Assembly (NCBI GenBank): GCA_016617855.1
Contig: JAECUM010001720.1
Span: 101,868-165,867, forward strand
Direction of reading: 5' to 3'
DNA: 64,000 nt
Source: Megalonaias nervosa
Taxonomy: Eukaryota; Mollusca; Bivalvia; Unionida; Unionidae
The notes below the pieces were generated by a model, which worked only from the letters and a program-made list of their open reading frames with translations, was not told where the DNA came from and did not search any database. The translations under genes were made by a program, and so were the position numbers. Shown in pieces: positions 50,801-62,800 of this stretch. The stretch's first letter is position 1, and the number at the start of each line of letters is the position of its first letter.

Positions 50801-53800
50801 AAACTGATCATAGCGATTTTTATCATAGTGATTTTCGTCACCATTCACAGATTCTGAACTCTGAAACAACCACACTGATACAGGGTCACTCTTACTGATA
50901 TTTCTGATAAAATCAAACATATCGCCGCTATAGAATTTAACAGTTCGATTTTGTGGAAATATTGTTATATACGAAGTCCACATATGTGCATTATGATCAA
51001 TAATTTCTATCGAAGTTCCATTTCTTTTATATTTTGACTCGTATAAAATCTCTCCGGTTAATGTCTACACTCTTATTGGAAATCTTAATTTTTTTTTTCC
51101 AGTTCAGCAACATCTTTGATAGACGCTTCAGTATCTTTAACTGTTTCTGCCCACTCGTTAATTTTTTTATGCCTTAGATCCGTTAAACCATTTCCTTGTT
51201 TCACATTTGTGAAATTTTCTGTATCTCGCTCAGCAACACAATTCAGGCGAGAAATTTTCATTGGTAGAAGTTTATCGACGCTAGGTTTATCATTCAGTGT
51301 ATATATCGCATAAGCAACTGCTGTTATATGATATGTTCGTTTATAATAAGGTCTATCAATTCCAGTCAGTATTCCTGGTTTGGAATTTATTTTATCGTTA
51401 CAATACTTCCACTATGACCCTGATGAGACACGTGAACAGGATCACGTTTGTCATAGATAATCCATGTGTCGTCGTCTGTCGCAGCAACATCTGTCTCCAT
51501 GATAAATTTTATTTGAAAAATATATTTTGTGCAGCGTTGAGATAATTAATAATTGTTGCTGCTCGTTTATCATTCATTGTAGCATCGACAATGCCACCAG
51601 CGTCGCATACAATTCTGAATGTTGACCATACATGAGCTGCATCATCATCGTGAAATTCTCTCTTAGCTTCATTGATTCGATTGATCAAAGTTTTATTTGT
51701 TAAATCAGCAAAAGCTCGCCTTGGTAATTGAGGGGTTATTCTGTCAAGATCGAATCTGGTTTTAGAGAGCTTAATCGCAGATAATCTCGTAAATTCCTCC
51801 AAATTATAATTAAGCCAAATATATATCTAAATTGAAGATTAATTATATATATATATATATATATATAATGATTGAAGCAAAGAATAAATGCAAGTGGCTC
51901 ATGATATTTTTTCACTTCCTTGTAACAAAACCTGCGTAAATGAATTCTGTGGATGTCACATGCAAACCGTTCGTAGGGGGAGTCTAAGTCTAAAACTGCA
52001 TGAAATGTGGTGTTGGAGTCAGAGGAAAAATGCAAAAAATTGTGTGTAAAATGTGGTGGTAAAAAATACAGAGAGCTGAAACAATACTATGATAAAAAAA
52101 TTAATACCGATGGTGTCGGTAATGATTCTCCCAAAAAAAAAAAAACACTGAAGACTATCTACCCAGATTTTCACCTCAACAATAAAATAATAATTTAAAT
52201 AAATAATATTATTTTATAAAATGAAGCAAAATGAAGTTGTGAAGCATCCCATCATGAAGAATTATGAAGCATCTCGTGATGGTGTAATCAGGAATTGTTG
52301 ATTAAAAAGCCAGTCAGTAATGTTGAAGATACCAGTTATCTCAGATTTCGTGCTGGGGGAAAAAATTATTACTCACATAGATTCATATGTGAATGTTTTC
52401 ATGGATTGATCGAAGATGGACTTGTGATCAATCACATCAATGGCAGTAAAACTGATAATTCTTTATGTAACTTACAAGGTATTACATAGTCAGAATTCTG
52501 CACGAGGTGGTACTGGGAAATATAGTTAGTTTCCAAAAGTTGTTAAATCTGTGAACATGGAGACTGGTGAAGAAATAATAATTCAATCAATGAATGTAGC
52601 TGGTAAATATTTTGATATTCACCCGTATTCAATACAGTGTGTCGCAAATAATATAACCAAATCGGCTTATTCAAGAAAATTTAACCAAAAAATAACATTT
52701 TACTATGTTCCTATAGTGTTAGTTGATGAAGGGAGATAACTCTGTCAAGTAACGATTTCTCCACTAGAGTAATTAAACAGTTGCCCCGCTTGCAAGTGAG
52801 TAATATTATATGACTGTGCCGCGATTGTTTTTTTTTTTAACTGTTTCAACTGCACAGATTTCAGGTAAGTTATTTTTAGCTCTTACCTGTAAGACAGGTA
52901 ACCTAGTTGTATATACAGACCTACATGTACTCTTTAACTTCTGACGTTTTGTTCAGAATTATCGAATACAGATATTTTATACAGTATATTTTATGAAGTG
53001 TGTTTGGAAATTGAAATAAATCCACGCAAGAGTTTACAATATTTGTGATTTTATTCATTATTCAGTATACCTGCATGTGTGTAGGTTTCCTGCTTATACA
53101 GCATAGGTAACTTCATAATAATTTCTGAAACATATATACTTGTAAGAATGAGTCCCTGGCGCAGTGTTAGAACATTGGATTCTCATACTGAGGCCTGGGG
53201 CTCTATTCCCGTGACAGACGTATCGTCGACGGTGGCAGTACGGTGCAGATTTTTCTTAATAAGTGGGGGCTCCAACCCCCAAGGGATCATTTACACCTCT
53301 CATCACGTCGAACAGCATGGTGAGTGTATTTTTCACTCACCCCGGGGTTTGATTTGGTGGGGGTGTACATGAAACTGGAGCCTCCAAAATAAACAGTAGC
53401 TTGATTGAGCTCTAAATCTCACTGAAGGGTACCCCACACAAGGACATTCAGAAAGAATGTCACCAGAACAAAAATCTTAAGGGTGCCCCCATACAAGCCA
53501 TAAGAAAGGCATCAATGAATGGACCCTTCCACAGCAAATACTGGCCAATGAAGGGACCCTGTGGAATGATAACCGCTCATCATTGTTACTGTTTATTTTT
53601 GTTTAGAAATATTTTTTTATATTATATACTATATACTGATTATGATTCAGATTTATTTTTTATTTTATTTTTTATTTTTATTATAATTCAGATTCAGTTT
53701 TATTCAGAAATATAATCAGATTCAGATTTATTATTTTGAAATATAATCAGATTCATGTTTATTATTTTTATTCTGATTCTCATTCAGATTTATTTTTTAT

Positions 53801-56800
53801 TTTTATTCAGATTCAGATTTATTATTCACATTTAATAATCAGATTCAGATTTATTTAGAAATATAATCAGATTCATGTTTATTATTTTTATTCTGATTGT
53901 CATTCAGATTTATTTTATATTTTTATTACGATTCAGATTTATTATTCACATTTAATAATCAGATTCAGATTTATTCAGAAATATTAGATTCAATTTATTT
54001 TTATTCTGAATCAGATTCAGATTTATTTTTATTTTAAACAAATATTTATTATATTCATGCAGTTATTTCTGAGATTAAAAAATTAAATGATGAGGATATA
54101 GAATTATCAAAACAATTGGACCCAGATAAAATCATAAATGATTTTGAAGCACTAAAGGATCGGAAATACGATGGAAGATATATGCTAGCAGCCAAGTATA
54201 GATTCATTAAGTTACTTCAACAGGCCATGAAACAATCTCTACTTTATGTCGATGATGAGGATATTCAAAAATTTGTTTCAGTCGCAAATGCAATTGAAAA
54301 AGTTAGAGTTATCACGCGAATATGAAACAAAAAAGATTATGAGTTCACGTGTGCGACAGCTAAAAAAATTTATGTCTGATCGTGATCGTGATTGTAAAGT
54401 CACTGACGAAAGTCAAGAAGGATTATAAAAGTGACTCAGGTTCAGATTATAATATTTATTTTATTCTGATACAGAATCAGATTATAGTATTTATTTTTTA
54501 TTCTGATTTATTTTTTATTGTTTAGTAAAAAAAATTTCATTATAATATTCATTCTGATTTCAGATTATAATATTTATTCAGCTTCAGATTATAATATTTA
54601 TTCTGATTCAGAAATATTTTTATTTTAGGTTTTAGGTTTTATTCTGATAATAATATTTATTCAGATTCAGATTCTGATTATAATATTTATTCTGATAATA
54701 ATATTTATTCAGATTCAGATTATAATATTTATTCTGATTCAGAGTTATTTTTTTCATTTTTTCCCATTAATTTAGAATTTTTTACTATATCGATAGATAA
54801 TCTTACTACGAAGTTTGCTTAGACAGTAATAACACACCATCAATTGTTGTGCATGGGTTAGTTTTTCTGTCTCAGCAATTATTCCATCTATTATATTTAT
54901 TTGTGTAATTTAATTTGAGAAGAGATCAGTCATGATGACGTTCTACTATCTTACATCCAAACTTATTGCCAGAACTTCCTGTCGTAGGTCAAGCAAGTGT
55001 CCGACCTGGTCAGTAAGTCTAAAATGTATCAGTGAAAGCAGCGGATAACATCGCAGATAAACCGGATTAACAGGCACTGACACAATTAAAAACCCAGGAG
55101 AGGTACTTTGGGGGGTAAATGAATATAAGATATATCCCTGTTGTGCTTGTCTGGATTTTTCAGTATCTACTTGATAGCTTCCATCAATAGCATCACACAC
55201 CAAATTAACTGTGATCGTTGATGTGATGTTTACAATACCCGGTGATACATGACGACCTCCACCGTACGGATCATTGTCATGTTTGAAAATAGTCGCCGGT
55301 ATGGATATTTTTTTCCATAATTCAACGAGTTTAGGGAAATTTTCATTGATGATATGGTTGACTGATTTTTTCAGTTCATTGGCATTAAATCCAGGTATTA
55401 TAAATGTTGGTATGTTTGCTTCGGTTATTTTATAATATCTAGCAGATAATTGTTGAGTGGTTGTTTTTCTGTCTGGATACCCCTTATCAGTAACCACCGA
55501 TGTAATAATAGCGTAATCAAGGTCTGGTGTAACCTGATTTAGATGTATCATTTTAATGATCTGATATTTTAGATCATCGTTGGGAAATTCTCGTATGTAA
55601 TCCTGAAATAACCACCATAGTGGCGTTGACACAGTTTGATATTCACTTTTAATCACATTCGCGAATGAATTAATAAACTGTTCATCGATAAATGCATTGT
55701 GGGTGTCGCAATCAATATCATATACTGTTCTTCTTAGCGTAGGAATTTTTTACCATCAAAATCAACATAAACAAGTTCTACAAATTTTAATTCTCCATCT
55801 TCCCCCTGTATCAAACCCCCCTCAATCCCTCTCCACGGTCCTATTTTTCAATATTCTGGAAGTGACAAAAATATTCTTTTGTCTGTGATAAAATCGTCTT
55901 TTTTAGGTTCTGGAGGTCCCTCATAAACAGGTGCTACCTCTGGCCATCATAATACAGTTCTGATCGATGACTAATATATATCTATGGAATAGTCAGGTAT
56001 TGATATTTCTATCGCAGCTGATAATGTTGGCTCATGAACCATAGCGATTTTAGATTCTTTTCCTGTTATAGATTTAATTCTGCGTTGGAATTCATCGTTG
56101 ATCTGTTCAATTTGATAACTGCCCATAGGAATACCTACAACTTGCCAATTGGGAGTTCCATCAGATTTATTTTTATAAGAAAACACAAATGAGTTATTTG
56201 CGGGTAATCCACCGAATGATTTTGATCTAATATTTGGCCAACTGTGATATACTCGCAATTGTGCTAATGCTATTTCTATGGCTGGAATTTTGAGCTCGTT
56301 GATATCATTGTAGTTGGTGGGGGTGTTGTATTGGCAACGATTTGTTGGAGGAGTTCTTGTGGTGTAGTCATTATTATTATTTACTTCCTGAATTTAAATT
56401 AAGGTGACTCTGTCTTTGTCAGAGACTGCGGGTTTTGATTTCCAGTTGCCAAACCGGAGGTGTTATGGTAAACCTTAATCATTTCTGCGAATTCCTGATC
56501 TGATATTGCTCCATCATTGAGACCTGATGATATCAGCGATGATAATTTGGCATGTGCATGTGTTGCCGCTGATAGCAATATTTGATATTCATGTAATTTA
56601 TCAGCCGCACACGTAGATATCTTTTTTGCAATTATATTAAGAATACCAGCAACACTGGTTACAACTGCAGCACCAATTCCTATTACTGGTGCTATTATGT
56701 ATGTGGCTGATAATGATCCGATTATAGTTGCTGTTCCAGCAACTATGGCAGATGCAGAATAAACAATTATATCAGTAACAACAATACGTCTACGGTATTT

Positions 56801-59800
56801 TTTTATTTTTATTGTGTACTCGTCAATGATGTTTTTCAGTTGTGTCTGTAACAAACACACTTTCTCGTATCTGTATTTGTTTACAATATTCAGATCTGAC
56901 GTCGGTGAAATCATGTACTCAATACTAAGTGATCAATTGAGGTATTTTGGCGACAAATTCCAGACACCACCAGTAAGATGCTGCGGTTAATTTTTTTATC
57001 AGATGGTTCCAGTATCAATGTTTCTTCGGCATCTTTATTTAATAGACATGGTTCCAGAAAAATTATCAGTCGAATGACGCCATGGAAATGTGGTAAATCT
57101 CCTGAATTTTGCAGCGCTGAACATGGACAACCTGTACACACCAGTGACTTCCGCGGTATGGTTGATAGTGTTATTTTGCTGTGACCATGTTGATGATCCT
57201 GATGATACCATGTATATGATATTGTTAATCTGTTTGTGAGGAATTTTAATCAGATTAGTTTTTTTAATGATATCAGGAATTCCACTGACAATATCATCTA
57301 GTCTTGTGTTAATTTCAGAGTTTTATGTCAGCAACCATTGGACTTCCAAAGAAATCATCTGCGATTTTATTAACTTGCTGAAAGTTTCTATGAGTATTAA
57401 AAAACATATTTACGTGAACGTCATACTTGGCTCATAGTGTATTTAATTTTTCATCGATTGTAGTATCTTTATCATCCACATGTTCCTTTGTTGCGGCATC
57501 TTCATCGTTTGTTGGTTCTCTTTAAACAACAATTTTATTTCCATTCATGTTGAGTCCATCTGTCATTGTATCACCAGTAGATCATAAACAATCAGCATCA
57601 CTTCTCATAATTTCATTTCTGATAGTTGCAATTGATACATTTGAGTCTCTGATTCTAACGCCGTCAGTAAATACTGGAATATTATCCGTGGTAGCACCGA
57701 GAACTCTACGAATTATGTCGATCCACTTAATATTACTCGTTTTTAGAACACCGTATCTATCTTGGAAAACAACAACTTCATCTCGTCAACTCCAGAAAGA
57801 TTCATAATGTCCGCAAGTTCATCTTTTGTAGCGTACTTCGATAAATCAGTATCATCTTTATTTTTCTTGTCTTTGATAGAGGATCTTCCATAAATATCAG
57901 CCATTATATGATTAGAGATTATTTAAAACAGAACTTGTGTACACATTTACAACTTTATGAGGCACATCGGACAATTTTGAAATAGCATCGAGTAAAGCAA
58001 GTGATTCACAGTCACATATTGGCGGATCAGTTATTGCCTGTGTTGGTAATGTTGAATACTGTATTTGAGTTTGCACTCCGCTGACATATTTTAAAAATTC
58101 CTTTGGTGGTGCAAACCCATACGAATCAAAATAAACAATTCCACGTGTGTCAATCGCGTATGCAACCCAATGAGTACCTGGACCAGAACTTCCATCAAGA
58201 TTGATGACACCGGTCTCAACACAGTTTGGTTGTTTTGGTAATTGATCACGCATGAAAACACCTCTGAAGCTTTTAATATTTAATCTCTCAGCAGCATCAA
58301 GTAAATTGGAATTGGACATGGGAAGGAGATGCTTTGCATCTAACGAAGTGTCCCTGGTAGTCTTAGACCTTTCCCTTTTTTTTTGAAGTTCTTTTATTCC
58401 TTTTCCTGTTGCTTTCTTTAATGCCATTCCAGCAGCAGTTCCAACAGCTTTTGCAACAGCTTTCAACTCTGGTATAGCTGCGAGAAATGGAAATATACCA
58501 CCCGTCTTGGCAATGTTGCTAATGGCACCTGCAGAAAGATCAAGTTGTACACCGGTTTTTCATTGTTTGGCATCATTGAAATGCCTGAGTTGACATTCTG
58601 TCAGTGGTAGTTTATTTGGACCACCTGAGATCAATCCTCGTTTCAGTAATATTTTTATTCCAGAATTCTTTTTTGACGCCGATTGTAGTTTTTTAATCTG
58701 ACCAGGAGTCAGAGTAACATTAACATGATGATATGACATTATAATATCATGAGCTATTTCATTAGATGTTTTCGACTGGGGCATCAGTGTCTCTCATTCG
58801 TCCACCAACACCTTCAAGCAACTTTGTTTTATCGCTGAGTATAACAGCGATTGCTCTGTAATTAGCAATTGCTCCTCTTGCCACATGAGCTCAAAAGTGT
58901 ATATCAATGACAGATTGCCTAACTAAATCCAAATTTTCCAGAGAAAAGTAATAGATCGGATACAACGTTGCAAAATCTAGTTGTGATATTTGTAGACCAG
59001 AATTAATATTTTGATCATGTCCCATAAATGTCATCAAATAATGATATGCACATGCAACATGATTAATTTCAAAATTTAATAATATATCTTCAGATGGTTC
59101 TTGATGTCCATTTATTCTCAGCGAAACTTTAATAACACCAAGTTTATCAAATATCATTGTACTATGTGTTTGTGAGTTTACTAGCACAGCATCTTGGAAA
59201 GCAACAAATATATATCGCAGTGCAGAAACACCCTGCTGTGATGCTATCTGCCATGTGAATAAACCATTAATTGTACTTTGAACACTATCTGTGGTCATTG
59301 TCAACCATGATAATATTGATTTACCACCTGAGTCCATAAAAGAGAGTAGCCGTTGTTCTTCAGTGAGTGATGGTATCATTGTTGGCATCCACAATGAAAG
59401 TTTTGTCAGTGTTACTTTACCAGCATCCCCAGCAGGTCACCATATTGCATCATCGTCGTTAGCTTTTCTTACAAGTACAACTGTATGCTTGGCTCCAAAA
59501 ATGACCTTTCTGACATTTCTGCAAAATCCAAAAATATGTGATAGTGGAATTGCACATGAAAATCTTTTACTACCATCTTTCAGTATTGATCAACGTGCTG
59601 CGAATCCTAAGTTGAATTCTGGATTAACGCTAATAATATCATACTGTCTTTTGTCAGGGTGGTTAGAAGTATCCTTCACAAACATCATTGATGGACCAGC
59701 TGATCATGAATAATCATTGCTGTATCTTGCAAGGCCAAGTATCGCCGTGGCAACGTCGATGTCTTTCTGAATTGATTCAATATTTCTTACATCAATAATA

Positions 59801-62800
59801 TACGTAGCACTGTTGAACAACGCCATAATGCCATTATTAACAAAACCAACCCTAATATCAGCTCCATATTCAGTATTATCTGTTTTTAATATTTCACCTT
59901 CTACTTCAATAAATGCTTCAGCGGGTAAGAAATATCTGCTTGTATCCTGAACTTGTAATTTGATTCTTCCACGCTGATTTGGCTGACGTGCGTCATAAGA
60001 ATAATACTGATAATCACGTATTGATTCATCTTTGAGAACTGGTGCGTCCATATCGTGTGTGGGATCAGACACACGCTTGAACATTTTATTATATTTGTTA
60101 TCGTCTAACATGAAGACCGCTTCCTGCTATCAGACTAGCAGTTATATTTTTTTCTTTTTCTGATAGGGGTGTACCAGCCAACTCTGCTAGTTTTTGATTA
60201 GGAGCTTGATTTATTATTTTACTAACATTTGCAGGCATAACTTCTGTACTGGGTAATTTTACTGGCTGAGGTTTTCGTCGTATTAATCGTGCTATTCTGT
60301 CCTTGATTGCTGAGAATGCTTTACTGGCAACAGCACCAATACCTTTATCACAAACAACGTCAATAGCTTTCATTCCCAGTTGCTTTGCAATCGGTATTGC
60401 ATTTGGGGCTATCCTTCTAAATAGACCCTGAACAACATCACCGAGTCCATCCCCGTAGTACGCTTTATATGTAGGTAATTGTGAATTTATCACCCTGACC
60501 ATGATCGGTCCATGGTGAGTATTATGTATGATCATCTTATTTTCTTGTCACTGATCTAATTGTATACCCTTAATCACTGTGGTAATCATCGGCGATTTCA
60601 TCAATCAGGGCTTCATAAACATTAATATCCATGATAACACCTGTAAATAATCTCTGACAAATAGCAGCTGCTTCATTAATGATTTCTGGGGAATTATTAC
60701 CAGCTTGTTTTCCGCCAATCAGATTTGTAGTCTGTCCATGTCGGCAAGGATGTTGTTGGGACAAAGTTTATCGGTCATCAGCAAGTTTGGTTTTTTTATG
60801 AGTAGTAAGTCCACTTCCTTCGTATTCTTCTTCATCAATGTCAGATGGTATGTAATATTGTGGTTCCTCCGGAGGAGTAGGATCAGGAGGAGGCTGATAT
60901 TTTGCTGACTTAGCCATTCTTTCACTCTTTTTTTCAGATCTAGTTTTTAGGCCTGATTTTCTCCTCTTTTCTTTTATTTCTTCAAGTTGATGCTCCGTTT
61001 CGTCCTGTTTTTCCTCCCTTTCTTGTAGTACTTTTACTTCATATTCCTCTACTGCTGTTTTAAATATGTTAAAATCTCTAGCGTCTTTTTTTCTGACCTG
61101 TGGAATATCAGCGGCGACAAGATATACATCCTTAATCCAATCACCAGATTTCAGAGTGTTAACATATTCGGGTTTTACATATTTTTCTATATCACGATAT
61201 CCAAACGCACCAATATCAATTACTTGGTTTTTGTCCCTGATAGCGGCTATACCTTCAGGCGTGAATATATTTATGATGTTAGTTCTGACTTTTGGAGGAG
61301 GTTGTGGTTGATCTTCAGGTTGTGGTTGAGGAGGTTACCCAGGTGGTGGTTGAGGAGGTTGAAGATACCCAGCAATATCAACAGGCAATGTTTCAAGAGC
61401 TTTTTGTGTTGCCTCAGTTGCTTTAACAATTTTTTTTGTTGGTTCGTCAATTGGTTTAAATAACTGTTCTGCACCTTCTGCAAATTCCACCTGAGACTCC
61501 TGACAAGCTTGTAGTTGTTGCTTGACAGAATCACGGACGGAGAGATATTTCTTAATTTCTTCTAGTCGCTGTCGGGCTAGTTTAGCTGTATGGGATTCCA
61601 TTATTATATCAGTAATGATTTAATTAAGTACACCAACACAGCAGCGGGGAGGGTGACGACATCAAATGAGTGAGCGCATGAGTAAACAAAACATGTTATA
61701 ACGACGAAAACACAAAAATAAAAAAATTAAGTAACAAAAATAATCTAACCCAAATAGGAAAGTTTCAGGTCGGTTAGAGATTCAGTTTTGACGTTATTGA
61801 TGTTTGTATTTTTTTCTCCGTAGGAAACTTTAGTTTTCAGCGTAATCTCTAATTGAACATTTTGTAGGATCCACCCTCCCTGCTGCTCTTTGTCATACCT
61901 ATGCCTCATTTTCTTGTTTTGTGTAATGATCAGTGTTTAAACTAAGTTTTGATGGGTTTTTTAATTTTTTTGTTTTTTTGTGGCTGTAATTGGCATTTAT
62001 TCATCTGTCAGTTCTAATAGTAAATTAAGATAGAAAAAGTAGAGATAATAAATATTCTGAACCTGATGGAACGATACTCATGTGAACAAGACAGAGAATT
62101 AATTTAGAAAACCTGTTTTCTTTTGGCAGACTGGCTCAGATGAAATGGATGTTCTGTACAGACAGATAACTCTGGAGGTCAAAGGTCATGAGCCAGCAGT
62201 CATTAATAGTTATACGCAGTATGTCAGTATGGCTGCAAATGAGCTTGGGATTACAATTTCATCAATGTAAGTGTGTTTTATAAGTATTTATGTACAAGTC
62301 ACATCCAACAGGACTAGATCTTGTATTGCATAAAGAGCCATCAGATCAGTTATCCTGATCACTAGCACATTATGTGATGGCAGAACTGGGTCTATGGTGC
62401 TTGTAGTTGTGTTCTTGTTGTACACAGAAAATATAATAAACAATTAAACGATCATGATTGGGCATTTATCAAAGTGTACATTATACGTGATCATCCATGA
62501 AGTTAAGATAAAGTCCTTCAGACATTACGTCAGCTTTGTGAGTTCTTAGGTCAGATTTACTCTGTCATAAATACTCAGCTACGATCAACCTTATAATTCC
62601 AATTTTTCTTACTTTCTGTTGTCATATCAGTGGATTCTAACATCAAAATGTGAATCTAAGTGGCGCATAGTTTTCTTTCATGAACTTGAACCGCACCAGA
62701 ATATCTAGCCCATACAGATTCACAGCACAAGAGTTCAAGGTCACAATAACTCTTATTGAGCTATTTCATCTTCGTATGTTTAGTAATCGTTTTGATTTTT

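Larger units (their letters stand above)
49302..61887. mobile_element. Polinton/Maverick/adintovirus-like element lacking visible PolB and integrase, 12,586 bp
   Basis: Long inverted repeats (49302-49540 and 61637-61887), AG...CT termini and a 5-bp CTTTG duplication define the ends. It encodes a virion module: packaging ATPase, major capsid protein, adenain-like protease, minor capsid, penton-like and fibre-like proteins. That module is shared by Polintons and adintoviruses (established knowledge). It sits in MRPS10 intron 3. Canonical members are about 15-20 kb and carry protein-primed PolB and a retroviral-type integrase; I see neither. Nearly every gene is interrupted, so this copy looks inactive. 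A SINE at 53147-53400 has inserted into it. Confidence 0.9.

Noticed and set aside
53148..53372. 74-aa plus-strand ORF inside the element
   Set aside because: It coincides with the SINE insertion and its composition differs from the virus genes.
59291..59713. 140-aa plus-strand ORF opposite the capsid gene
   Set aside because: Antisense shadow of the major capsid frame; the capsid frame has recognisable family blocks and neighbour overlaps.
61066..61534. Overlapping ORFs on both strands (79-87 aa) in the first late gene
   Set aside because: Shadows of the proline/glutamine-rich region of the minus-strand gene 60768-61601.
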